In this document: one piece after another, positions 23,229 through 33,957 of the stretch | Layout of the letters: each line of letters begins with the position of its first letter | Position numbering within the stretch: position 1 is the stretch's first letter | Assembly: GCF_040436345.1 (NCBI RefSeq) | Contig: NC_133237.1 | Coordinates: 28,031,200 to 28,095,199, forward strand | Source: Pagrus major | Taxonomy: Eukaryota > Chordata > Actinopteri > Spariformes > Sparidae | Reading direction: 5' to 3' | DNA: 64,000 nucleotides | Notes under the pieces: model-generated | Told to the model about the DNA's origin: nothing | Seen by the model: only the letters and a program-made list of their open reading frames with translations | The model's database searches: none | Position numbers and translations under genes: made by a program

Positions 23229-23552
23229 CTCGACACTGCCCTCTGGTGGACAGTTTGTACAGAAGCAGCTGACTGCTGAAAACACTCAGTTACTGAAGAG
23301 GAGTCAGAGTCACAGTCTGTCCTCCAGGAGAAGTTCAGGTACTTGAGTAAAAACAGACTCTGGTAAAAGTAGAAGTACTGATTCAACTTGTTTGCTCCAG
23401 TAAAAGTAATCGAGTACAGGCTCTGACATGTACTCAGAGTATCAGAGTAGAAAGTCTCCCTCTGAAGGACATTTGTGGTCAAAGCTGACTGAAGCTCACG
23501 TCATATTAATACAATTCAAAGACTATTAAAGTTAAAGGTAGAGTCAGTAGGA
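23229..23552 (-). repeat. dispersed repeat, inverted partner of 44241-44565
   Basis: About 325 bp nearly identical in reverse orientation to 44241-44565. It begins CACTGCCCTCTGGTGGACAG and includes CAGTTACTGAAGAGGAGTCA and TCCCTCTGAAGGACATTTG. The two copies create matching spurious open frames. Confidence 0.9.
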
Positions 23553-24239
23553 TTCATCATCTGTGTGATTCAAACAGGATCAATACTTCATGTGTCTCTT
23601 CATCACTACCAGACAAAGCTTTGATCAATAAGCTCCATGAGGGGAACAGGAAGGGGCGGGGCTTCAGCTCACCTGTGGGTGACGTCCCATCGACACATTT
23701 GAGTTGAAAACCAAACAAAGACAAACTGAATCGAAGGTCTCATTAGTTTCTTTAATAATTCTTTCCAGTACAAGATGCTGCATCACTTTCGTCTTTTTTG
23801 CTGCTGTTTTTTTTTTGTATCTTTATGTTTTTTTAGGAACGACGTTATCAATAGAAGATTTGTACACAGTGAGCGATCTGGAGGGGGGAGGGGGGTTGTT
23901 GGGTTCCTTTGTGCTGATGTGTTTGGTCCGGTCGGAGCCCAACGAGGCTGAACGTTCACGATGATTAAAGGAATGTCATCAGCAGATTATCATCAACAAC
24001 ATAAAGATCACCATCGTGTGTCCTGATCGATCAATACTGGTCAATAAAAAGTATCAAAATTATATCATCAGTTTTAACAATACAGTAACAGAGTGTCTGC
24101 CTGCGAGTACCCACACCTCAAAGGAAAATACTTGTAAACTGGCAGAAAGTACTCAGGAAGTACTCACATGGTTGGCAAAAGTACTCGAACTGAGGAATCT
24201 GAACCAGAACCTCGTTTACTGAAGAGGAACAAAAACCTT

Positions 24240-24640
24240 CACTGAAGCTTTTGTTCTGTTTTCATTTGGATTTCATCATCGACACCGGCGCCGCTCATAT
24301 TTCATATAAAACCAGTGAAGAAATAAAATATAGAAAATAAAACACAAATTAATAATCTGACTCAGTTCGGCTGAGAACGTTCGAGGCGACGATGTGAAAC
24401 TAAACTGTTTTACTGAGAACAGGAAGTGAATCTTACTAAAGTCAGTTTGGATTTTACGTCCAAAGAAATTAAAAATAAAGATCTTCTCCTGCGTGACGAA
24501 GGCGATCAGCTGACTGAGGAAACTGACCGCGTCAGACATGTTGGTTTATTTTCGTTTTCAGAGATCCTTCATTGATTTGTCTGTGAAGAGGACTCACTCT
24601 GGACAGATTAGAGAAGCTGAACTGAATTTCTCTCTGCTGC
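24240..24640 (-). repeat. dispersed repeat, copy B (inverted)
   Basis: Read on the minus strand it has CTTCTCTAATCTGTCCAGAG, then ATCAATGAAGGATCTCTGA, then an ATG at 24539 opening a frame MSDAVSFLSQLIAFVTQE, then sequence matching 20040-20200. The ATG context and the SQLI.F.TQE string recur at 56745-56810. It may be a retroposed gene fragment or a TE; I cannot name it. Confidence 0.6.
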
Positions 24641-25363
24641 AGTTTATTGTTGAATCACTGAAGGCTGCCGTTTGTTGTTTATTGTTGGTGAATATTAATC
24701 AATATAAAGTCAAGCTGCTGTTGTCAATATGTTTGTATAGAAGAGTTTGAACATGTAAATAACAGCTGTCGGCCACAGCCCGACTCAGGAGGAATTCTTA
24801 TAAAAGAGCCGTTTGTTGAATGAGACGGTTTGTTTTTGCACCAGGACACATTTTGGTTTAAAGAGTTTTATTTTCGTCTAACGCGTCCAGGAGGATTAAT
24901 GACACTGTTCTGACTCCTGCAGTCGATGATTCATCAATATTCCAAGATGAAAGTGTTTGTGGGCCCATCAGTAACGACACAAACCTGATCTGAGCTCGTT
25001 TACAAACTGATAATCAATTAATTGTTTCAGTTGATCATTTTCTGGTTCAGCTTCTTAAATGTCTGACAGTAAATGAAGAGTCTTTGGATTTTTGGGACAT
25101 TTGAGGACGTCTCATTTGATCAGAGACGTGGACTCGAGTCAGTGTTTTGAATCAATGACACTAAAACATGTTTCTCGTCCACACGACCTTCGTTTTTCAA
25201 AATATCTCCGGACACACGAGCTGCTGAAACAGACACGTCAGGCCGTGAAGAGTTTCACAGGAACATATTAATATAGTCTGTGTTTAATACAGGCAGAGAA
25301 GAAGAGATGTTTGTCTTGTCGTGTCATTATAGAAGCTATAGGTCTGACTACAATTAGAATTAA

Positions 25364-26120
25364 AACTGCAAGCAGTGATGAACGGGCCCTCGCAGTCCAT
25401 GCGCGTCGGGGCGTGCTGCTGTCGCGGCTTGTTCATGCAACAACTTCCGTTGAGGAATCAGAAGTGAAGGCAGTCAAGCTGTTCTTTCGTCATTTAGCAA
25501 TAAAAGCGCCACCTAATGGCCGATTTGCACCAAATTTTGTAGAAATGCTCATCGTGTCATGGAACACAACTGTCAAAAGTTTTGTGTTACTCAGAGTGTA
25601 TTTCGTCAAGTTATGCAAGACTGTCTGTTTGACCACAATGTGAGTGAAGTGCTATATTTTGGGCGTTCTTTGGACTATCACAATTCTTTTAATAACTTTT
25701 TGTCAGGAGCGTCCACAGATGCTGTGTGCAAAGTTTGGTGCAAATTGGTGAAATTGCCTGGGAGGAGTTCGAAAAAGTAGGTTTGCGAATTTGTGAAAAA
25801 AAACGGTAGGCGGAAATGGGCGTGGCCTATATCAGGAGATTCAGCACAATTCACTAAACGCGTGGGTATAAGGTTTTTGAATGTGCGACAAAGTATGTGG
25901 GAGTTATTAGCCAAAACGCACTTTCCTTGATTATAGCGCCACCTAGTGGTAGAAATTAACAACGACAACAGATTATAAAATTTTTCGCCAGGTCTGATCT
26001 ATATTCCAAGTTTGGTGAGTTTTTTGTTCAGGCAGTGAAAAATGCGATCATTTTGGCAGAAGAAAAATAAATAATAATCATTAGAAAAACAATAGGTAGC
26101 AGGTTTCCTGCTCGGGCTCT
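25364..26120. mobile_element. dispersed fish element ('GCAAGCAG..GATGAACGGGCC')
   Basis: Starts with GCAAGCAGTGATGAACGGGC and CTCGCAGTCCATGCGCG, contains AAAAGCGCCACCTAATGGCC and GCGCCACCTAGTGGTAG, and ends near GGTAGCAGGTTTCCTGCTCGG. I recognise this as a very common non-coding repeat of spiny-rayed fish. The embedded open frames are not genes. Confidence 0.7.
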
Positions 26121-27474
26121 AAATATTTATTATATCTCATCATAAATCATAAATCATCTCTGTATTTAAACAGATCGAGTCCGTTTCTTTGTTCTATAGA
26201 GTTATTTGGGCATTTTGTTAAAAGTAACTAGAGAGTAATTTATTACTCTACGCAGACAGTAATATATTACTGTAAAATGAAGATAGCTAGTAATATGTCA
26301 TATTTTGCATTTTGAAAGTAACTTGCCAACAGCAGAGAAGAACAGTCTGAGCGTGCTCAGTGAACTTTTCTTCTTTGGTGGTAGCAACTTAAAAAAAACC
26401 AGCAGTAACAAAACATGAGCGTTGATTTAACACCTGCCTGACACACCTGAAGGAACCAGAACCAGAACCAGAGGCTGAAGCTGAAGACAGACGACGACTT
26501 TTAAATAAAATAAACCTTAGAGGGTGTGAAAAAATAAATAAATCTGTTTTTAGTGACCTAAAATGGCGTCTGTGTGGACGAGAGACCAAAACATTCAGGA
26601 AAGTTTGTTTTGTTAAATATCCGTCTTAGTGAGGACACGACCTCGGACTCAGGAGTTAAAGACTCGTGACTCGAATGACTCGTTGATTTGATGTTTCAGG
26701 GTTAGTTTCAGTGGCGGGAGGGAAAAGTTTGTGATTGAGAAGTATTAAGAAAGATTTAAGATTTTTTTTGTTTACATTTATTTCAGCAGTCTCAACAAAT
26801 AATTCAGGTTTATAAAGACGGACGCTGCAGGTCGGACTCAGGTTTCTTTGGTGGGAAAAAGTGCCTCGACTCGACCAGGAAAACTGACTTGGGCTCACGT
26901 GTTTTTATAGACTGAAGTATCGGCTGATATTTTGTGGTCAGACTTTTGGACCTCCATCATGTTTGTATCAGTTCCTCTACAGTCCAGCACGAGCCGGGCT
27001 CAGTTATCACCTGAACAGAAACACAAACATGACGGATCGTTTCATGATTCTGTGTCTGACTTTATCCAGATAAACTCCTGAAGCTTCAGTCTAAACACTC
27101 GTTGTTCCTCACTGTGACGTCTCAGTTACAGACGCTGTGCTGAGCCTACAGGACGTGAACTCTTCTGATTGGTCGTCAGTAAACGAGGTGCTGGTTCAGG
27201 AGCTGCTGGTCTGTTTGAGTAAAAAAACACGAGTGAAGTACTCACACTGGTGACTGAAGTATTTGTGCTTGTGTATCGGTGAGTACTCACTCCAACATGA
27301 GTACTGGACTCCTCAGCCACACAGACACACACCACATGACAACACACACACAGACGCTCGTCCAGCCGCCCACAGATAAAATGTAAAAGAGCTCAAAGTA
27401 TGAAAACGTAAGAAAGATTTATATATCGATTTATAAAAAAGAGGATAATACTTTGTTTAAAGGGTCCGTTTGTT

Positions 27475-28579
27475 TTAGCTACTGTCGCTGCCCACCGTGC
27501 TGCTGCTGCTGCTGGTGCTGCTGCTGCTGCTGCTGCTCGCCGTGTCCGTCCGCTCCCGTTTGTGGATCTGCTCGTGAGCTTTGAGGTGACCTGATTGGCT
27601 GAAAGTCTTGGCGCACTGTGGGCAGGCGTACGGCCGCTCCCCCGTGTGGATCTGCTGGTGAGCCTTCAGGTGTCCGAGGCGGCCGAAGCTCTTCCCGCAC
27701 TGTGTGCAGCCGAACGGCCGCTCGCCCGAGTGGATCTTCTCGTGGGTCTTTAAGACGCCCGAGTTGCTGAAAGTCTTGCCGCACTGCGAGCAGGTGAAGG
27801 GCTTCTCGCCCGTGTGGATCTGCACGTGGTTGCGGTAGCTCGTCTCCTTGCTGAAGCTCTTGCCGCAGTGCTGGCAGCAGAACGGCCTCTCGCCCGTGTG
27901 GCTCAGCTGATGAGCCTTCAGCTCCTTCGATTGGCCGAAGCTCTTCCCGCAGGTGACGCAGATGAACGGGCGCTCGCCGGTGTGCAGCCGCTGGTGCGAG
28001 CGCAGGTCGTCGGCCTTGGTGAAGCCTTTGGGACAGTGAGCGCACACGTACGGCTTCTGGCCCGTGTGGATCAGCTGGTGGCGTTTCAGGTTCCCTGCCT
28101 GGCCGAAGCTCTTGCCGCACTGCGAGCAGGTGTAGGGCCGCTCGCCGGTGTGGATGCGCTGGTGCGTCTTCAGGTTTCCCAGCGTGCTGAAGTTCTTCCC
28201 GCACTGTGTGCACGAGAACGGCTTCTCCCCCTGCATGTTGCGAGGTTTCCTCACCGTCGGGCTCTGGGTTTTAGTCGTGATGACCAGACCTCCTCCCTGA
28301 CCCGTCGCCGCCGTCCCCTCCGCCGCCGTCTTCCCCTCCTCGGCTGTCTGCAGCTCATAAAGCCCCGCCCCTCCGAACTCGGCGTCCAGTTTGCCGATGC
28401 CGTCCATCAGCAGGGCGTCGGGCCGCAGCTTGTTGAGCTCTGTGCGCAGCTCGGCCATGTGGATGGACTCGAGGCCGTTGTGTGGCAGGTGGGACGACAT
28501 GGTGCCCGACTCGGTGTAGTAACACTGCAGGTCCACGTGGTGGTCCGACTTGATGTACTCCAGAGTGTCCGTCACCTGA

Positions 28580-28632
<53 letters not shown>

Positions 28633-30289
28633 ACACACACATACATCAGCATCAACTGGAACCACTACACAACACAACACTGTAGCACACACACTGTGTG
28701 AGCAGGTGTGTGTTTAACAGAATCAGTGGTCAGTTAATGATCTGAGGATCAGGAGACGTTGAGCTCAGCAGGATCAGTGACTGAACGCTCTGACCAGGAC
28801 ACGGACAGCAGATGTACTCGGATGGACGTGAGTACTTGAGTACTCCACTTGGTTCTCAGCACATGATCAATATATAAATAATCACATTTATTTATATAAT
28901 AAAAATATTTAAAAAAATATATATATAAAAGTAAACTGACTGTTCTACATTAGAAGGTCCCTGTAGAAGTGAAAACCTGCTGATCAGTCTGATCAATGAT
29001 CTGCTGTTACATGTGTGAGCAGGTGTTACAGGAGTGAGCAGGTGTTACAGGAGTGAGCAGGTGTTACAGGTGTGAGCAGGTGTGAGCAGGTGTTACAGGT
29101 GTGAGCAGGTGTTACAGGAATGAGCAGGTGTTACAGGAGTGAGCAGGTGTTGCAGGTGTGAGCAGGTGTTACAGGAGTGAGCAGGTGTTGCAGGTGTGAG
29201 CAGGTGTTACAGGTGTGAGCAGGTGTTACAGGAGTGAGCAGGTGTTACAGGTGTGAGCAGGTGTTACAGGTGTGAGCAGGTGTTACATGTGTGAGCAGGT
29301 GTTACAGGTGTGAGCAGGTGTTACAGGAGTGAGCAGGTGTTACAGGTGTGAGCAGGTGTTACAGGAGTGAGCAGGTGTTACAGGTGTGAGCAGGTGTTAC
29401 AGGTGTGAGCAGGTGTTACATGTGTGAGCAGGTGTTACAGGTGTGAGCAGGTGTTACAGGAGTGAGCAGGTGTTACAGGTGTGAGCAGGTGTTACAGGAG
29501 TGAGCAGGTGTTGCAGGTGTTACAGGTGTGAGCAGGTGTTACAGGAGTGAGCAGGTGTTGCAGGAGTGAGCAGGTGTTACAGGAGTGAGCAGGTGTTGCA
29601 GGTGTTACAGGTGTGAGCAGGTGTTACAGGAGTGAGCAGGTGTTACATGTGTGAGCAGGTGTGAGCAGGTGTTACAGGAGTGAGCAGGTGTTACATGTGT
29701 GAGCAGGTGTGAGCAGGTGTTACAGGAGTGAGCAGGTGTTACAGGAGTGAGCAGGTGTTACAGGAGTGAGCAGGTGTTACATGTGTGAGCAGGTGTGAGG
29801 GGGCTCCATCTTTACCTGGGAGATGTAGTCAAACACGGAGCTGGGCTCGTAGTGCGACTTGTAGTCCAGCTCTGTGACGTCGGCGTGGTGGAAGTGGCCC
29901 AGGTGGTGGTTGCCGTGGTGACCGTGATGCTCGGACTTGATGTAGTCGAGGCCGCTGATCTCCATCTTGATCTGGTCCTGGCCCAGCTCGGCGGTGGACA
30001 GCGGCTGGATCTCGGACAGGTCGACGGTCCGGATGGGCTCCAGGTCCCCGTCCTCCGGCTCGCTCTTCACGCACGGCAGCATCACCAGCGGCTCGGCGAT
30101 CTCCGCCGCCAGCGAGCTGAGTGTGGGCGTGGGGCAGTCGGAGGACAGCAGGGCCAGGGTCGGCGCTGGGGCCGAGGAGGCGGGCCCTGTGCCGCAGTCC
30201 ACCTGCAGGGAGGGGTCCATAGGCGGGGGAGGGGACCCGCAATCGGGGGGAAGCCCGAGACTCAAACACTCGGTCTCTAAGTCTGTCAT
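27475..30289 (-). CDS. C2H2 zinc-finger transcription factor, 8 fingers (2 coding exons)
   Basis: Coding exons are 30289-29816 and 28575-27475 (phase 0, CAG|GTAAAG ... TTTTTCAG|GTG), 524 residues. Residues 1-158 are acidic and Pro-rich with three psi-K-x-E sumoylation-type motifs (VKSE 74-77, IKME 107-110, IKSE 117-120) and a His-rich run. Residues 159-275 are a linker with the helix [17 protein letters not shown]. Eight canonical C2H2 fingers (CxxC...HxxxH with TGE(R/K)P linkers) span about 280-496. A Ser-rich tail encoded by an AGC run ends GSDSS. It is expected to be a nuclear DNA-binding regulator. It resembles fish 'gastrula zinc finger'-type predictions, but I cannot assign a symbol. 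The intron holds a 0.8-kb minisatellite and a (TG)nT5 acceptor. Plus-strand open frames over it are shadows. Confidence 0.93.
28580..28640 (-). repeat. (TG)n-T5 tract at zinc-finger exon acceptor
   Basis: On the transcribed strand a long TG repeat is followed by TTTTT and the acceptor CAG at 28576-28578. Two interrupting TA steps lie at the far end. Confidence 0.88.
29010..29800. repeat. 19-bp minisatellite in zinc-finger gene intron
   Basis: About 40 copies of a unit TGTGAGCAGGTGTTACAGG with (A/T) variation, interspersed with 10-bp half units. It ends about 15 bp from the donor of the first coding exon. Every unit contains CAGGTG. Confidence 0.95.
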
Positions 30290-30508
30290 GGTGAGGGGCG
30301 GGGCTATTCCTCCTCACCTGACTCTGGTTCAACACCTGAAGTCTCACTGAGGTTATAAAGTCCACCTTCTTCTCCTCCTCCTCCCCAAGTCCGTCCTCTG
30401 AAGAAATCTACCTGTCCTGAGAGGGGAGGAGCTGAGAGGTAGGGGGCGTGTCCCTGAGCGTCACCCTTGTTGTGCTGATGTCACCACCCACACCTGCCTG
30501 GGAGGAGC
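30290..30508 (-). other. 5' UTR of the 8-finger gene (rest of exon 2)
   Basis: Minus-strand CTCTCTGTCTGCAG|GCTCCTCCC gives a strong acceptor at 30510/30509, so exon 2 runs 30508-29816 with the ATG at 30289. GC-rich leader. Confidence 0.6.
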
Positions 30509-30979
30509 CTGCAGACAGAGAGGGAGGAGGGGGTGTTAATGTGAGGGGAGGGAACCTGGAGTGAAGAGCTGCGACGTCTTCACAGGAACGTTTTCAGACG
30601 TTTAAAGAAGCTACGGGGAACTTTTATTTTGTTGAGCCTGGCGCCCCCTGTGGTATAAAGCGGTATGAGCAGCATCACATCCTGTAGATTTAACAGGATG
30701 TTTGGGGATGAGGTCATGTGTCTGTTAGGCTACATGTTAGCACATTATCAACATTGTCAGTAATGTTACGTCTTTATAATTACGAGCCAACAGTAAAAAG
30801 AAAAGCTTGTTATCAACGCTAACAAAACGTTACATTATAAGTCAGTTGTTCTGACCAGAGGTACAGGAGTATCTGCTGCCGTAGCAACGGACTACAGAGC
30901 AGCTTCTCTTCTCAATTCATCCTCAGCATCAACAGGTTTCTGATTTTCATTAAAGCTCTTCTAGGAGACCACGTGGGCA

Positions 30980-31260
30980 CTTAAAGGTCCCATATTCTGC
31001 TTCATGTTTTTATTTTGGGTGTCTGCATACTCAGTGTTTCTGCAGCACCTCTATTCACCCTCTGTCTGAACTCTCCTGTCTCTTTAAGGCCCTCGTCCAG
31101 AAGAGCCCAGTCTGCTCTGATTGGTCAGCTTTCACAGGCCTGAGCAAGCACCGCCCACCATGTTTCCGATCAGCTCGGCCAGTGTTTATCCAACCATGAA
31201 CATTCTGGGGGGCGGAGACTGTATAGTTGTGACATCACGAAGTTACAGAAGTCCAGACTG
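30980..31260. repeat. dispersed fish repeat
   Basis: Contains TTAAAGGTCCCATATTCTGC, CTGTCTCTTTAAGGCCC and CTGATTGGTCAGCTTTCAC, strings I associate with a common teleost interspersed repeat. Only one copy is in the window. Confidence 0.55.
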
Positions 31261-32408
31261 CTCGTTTAATGGAACGCTTTGATAGTTTAGATTTAAAACT
31301 GTCACTGTGTGCTGAAGCATTAATTTAGATCCTTAATCTGCTGAAATACAAGATGATGCTAAAATAAACGATCTGCAGCCTTTTTATTTTACGTTATCAA
31401 TAATTAATGAATTCATTCATTTGAAAGCGTGCGTGTATGTGGATAACAAAATGAGGGTGTGTGCTCTGCTGTGATGTTAGCGTGATAATCCCAGCAGCCT
31501 CTCTGCTGCTCTGTTAGCTCCACCACAGTTTGTTTAACGTGTTGGCTGCTGCGCTGTGTGTTTGTTAGCTTGTTAGCGGTTGTCAGCTGGTCTAGTTTGT
31601 TCCGCTCTGCTCCGTTGACGTGATGCAGTAACGTCTCATGATGGCCAATGCTTTTCACAAACGCGGCCTGCTTAGCACTCAGATGCATAAGTGGGTCAAA
31701 AATGACCCGGTGAGGTTGTTTTCTCACAATATCTTCATGATGAAAAGTTGTTATTTCATATTCCAGCAAAAACATGTTTCTGATGTCATGACATTTACAT
31801 CTTTTATACATTTTAAGTAATGTTAGTTTTTGTATTACCACTATAGCCAAAGCTTTATTGTGGACTAAACACTTCACATGTCAGAATTATCTTCATCTTT
31901 TACTTCAGAAAATGTGTGTGTGGGTGTGTTTTATCCATATTGTGTGGAAGAGTAACGTTGTGTGTTATTATCATGTATCAGCAAATTAGCCTCCTTCATA
32001 GTTAGCTAACATTAATCATTCTTGTGTAGACCAAAATACAAAACAAGTGTAGGGTCCAAACACTCGTCCATCTCAGGTGTTCGTCTTGTAATTATTATGT
32101 AATTATTCAGTCATTGAATAAAAGAAACGCTTGTCACGGCTGCCTTGAACTTCAGGATAACTCGAGCGTGTGCGCTGAGACAAGAATCACGACTCGTGTG
32201 AATCGTTTTTATTACCGACCCGTGATTTGTACCGCTGATCGACCCGCTTCATCATCAAAACAGACAGGAAGTCAAACTATTCTATAACGAGGAACCTTTA
32301 AAGACCAGCGACGTTGTTCCAGGTCTGCTGTTCAACTGAGAACACGAACGATCAATATCATCTGCTCGGGAATAAACTTGACTCTGAAATGCAAACAGAA
32401 CATTTACA

Positions 32409-32708
32409 TTAAAGGAGCAGTCCGTAGTTCTGGTGAAGAAATGTTAATGAGCACAGACGGAGCTTCACCGCCTGAAACAAACTAAATAAACAAACTGTTT
32501 TCAAAGTTTTCTTAGTTTTACTTTGTTTATGTGTGGCGGACCCTGCCACCTTTCTAGCTTCAAACGGTGTTCTGGGACCTTATTTTCCTCTGAGAACAGC
32601 TCGTTTATTCACTTATGGACAAAGTCTGTGTTATTACCTCATTATTATTGTAAATATCAAGATTCAGACTTTGCATTTCTTCTGTAAAACTACAGACTGC
32701 TCCTTTAA
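32409..32708. mobile_element. TTAA-flanked MITE
   Basis: The left end TTAAAGGAGCAGTCCGTAGT and the inverse of the right end, TTAAAGGAGCAGTCTGTAGT, are near-perfect terminal inverted repeats bounded by TTAA. The middle (GTGGCGGACCCTGCCACC, GTTCTGGGACCTTATTTTCC) is found inverted at about 62590-62720. TTAA target sites suggest a piggyBac-like family (inference). Confidence 0.75.
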
Positions 32709-32813
32709 AGTGTGTCCCCGCAGCCCAGAGCTGCCTGACCCGCAGCAGCTCGGTTTCACAGAACTTCATGTGAACTGAACACTTTACTGCACATTACACA
32801 ACTACTACCAGCA

Positions 32814-32815
<2 letters not shown>

Positions 32816-32873
<58 letters not shown>
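32816..32873. repeat. (CA)n microsatellite
   Basis: Near-perfect CA dinucleotide run about 58 bp long, just outside the GC-rich promoter region. Confidence 0.95.
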
Positions 32874-32876
<3 letters not shown>

Positions 32877-32948
32877 AGTTAACTTGAGTAAAGTTGGTTC
32901 TGGTCTGGTCCCGCCGGGCCGCTCGGAGCCGGGCCCGGCTGCAGGTAC

Positions 32949-33310
32949 CTGTCTCAGACTCTCAGGTAGCCTCAACTCGCCACGCAGCCTCTGAACAAAC
33001 CGAGTGGAGAATCTGGCGGTGATTTTCGCTCAGAGGATGTGTGTGTCTGTGTGTGTCTGTGTGTGTCTGTCCGCTCCACACCAACACAACACCTCCACCT
33101 CCCGTTAATGTGCACCGACTGTGCTGTGTGTGTTGCTGTGCGGGAGAAAAGTCGTCCTGACGGAGCAGGAAGCGCGTTGCAGCCGCTTTACTGCCATACA
33201 AAGACAGGGCAAGATGCCATGTCTAGCTAGCTAGCAGAGCTAGCAGTGGCCATCTTGTTTATCACACTAACGTCGTTTGCAGCCTGCTAAGCTAACTAGC
33301 AGAGCTAGCT
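32949..33310 (-). promoter_or_regulatory. promoter and non-coding first exon of the 8-finger gene
   Basis: The minus strand shows a donor CTGAGACAG|GTACCT at 32949/32948, in GC-rich sequence. CAAGATGGCCAC at about 33247-33258 (minus strand) matches a YY1 site. The transcription start is probably near 33200. Divergent plus-strand transcription may begin close by. Confidence 0.45.
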
Positions 33311-33319
33311 GCTGTTAGC

Positions 33320-33566
33320 ATGGGGGAGAAAGTGAGAGTGCAGCGGGGAGGAGAGGCAGGCGGCGGCGGGGGGACAGCGGCCGGTCGCCCGCTCGGACGC
33401 AGCGGGGAGCGGCTGACAGCTCGCACAAAAGAAGCGACAGTGTCGGAGGAGGAGACGTGTCCGCGGTCCTTCTGTGACACGGAGCCGTGCGGCGGCTCAA
33501 ACAAGCAGGAAACCGAGAAAAGAGGTCCCCGGAGCCGACAGGCGGCTGCTAACGGCGGGGACAGCG
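33320..33566 (+). CDS. possible first coding exon, unrecognised
   Basis: ATG at 33320 opens an 82-codon frame, MGEKVRVQRGGEAGG onward, Gly/Arg/Ser-rich, ending at a fair donor AGCG|GTACGT (33567). It lies in a GC-rich island and diverges from the 8-finger gene. I see no downstream exon in the next 30 kb and do not recognise the protein. It may instead be island sequence that is open by chance. Confidence 0.22.
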
Positions 33567-33719
33567 GTACGTTACCTGCGGGTGGTCCGGTTCATGGCCG
33601 CCTGTCCGCCTCGGATCGGCTCCGCTGCCCGTCACTTGTAGCTAAACTCCGCCGGACCCGCCACGTCCACCTCGGCAGAACAGCCCGCCGCCTCGCCTCC
33701 TCTCCTCCCCTCTATCACT

Positions 33720-33820
33720 GACTAATTCCGCTCCCTCCTTCCTTCCTTCCTCCCTCCTTCTTACCTTCCTTCCTCCCTCCTTCTTCCCCCCTTCGGTTCC
33801 TTCCGTCCTTCCTGCCCGCT
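33720..33820. repeat. polypyrimidine (CCTT/CCTC) tract
   Basis: About 90 bp almost purely C and T on the plus strand (CTCCCTCCTTCCTTCC type), a mirror-repeat-rich tract at the edge of the GC-rich island. Confidence 0.85.
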
Positions 33821-33957
33821 GGCCGCTCGCGCACAGCCCGTTCAGGCGGGTACGGAGGTAACTACGGCAACGGCGGGTAGGAGGGTACAGTCCCGGCGCC
33901 GCGCGCAGCTCAGGTTCACTCAGCTGCACGCGCGGCTGCGCGAGGCACATTGTTACA

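Larger units (their letters stand above)
22846..27474. other. convergent intergenic region / zinc-finger gene 3' UTR
   Basis: Lies between the MED15 end and the stop of the minus-strand zinc-finger gene. No coding exon recognised. It holds dispersed repeats (23229-23552, 24240-24640, 25364-26120). Part of it must be the 3' UTR of the zinc-finger gene; a TTTATT at 26777-26782 (AATAAA on the minus strand) is one of several candidate poly(A) signals. Confidence 0.5.
30509..32948 (-). other. probable intron 1 of the 8-finger gene, repeat-bearing
   Basis: No coding signal. It includes a dispersed repeat near 30980-31260 (AAAGGTCCCATATTCTGC ... CTGGGGGGCGGAGAC), a GGGTCA-AAAA-TGACCC inverted repeat at 31693-31708, a TTAA-flanked MITE at 32409-32708 and a (CA)n tract at 32816-32873. 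Confidence 0.5.

Noticed and set aside
27814-28701. 295-codon plus-strand frame opposite the zinc fingers
   Set aside because: Shadow of the C2H2 repeats; the minus-strand product has eight intact fingers and good splice sites.
29010-29800. CRISPR-like direct repeats
   Set aside because: 19-bp units are contiguous with no unique spacers, in a vertebrate intron; a minisatellite.
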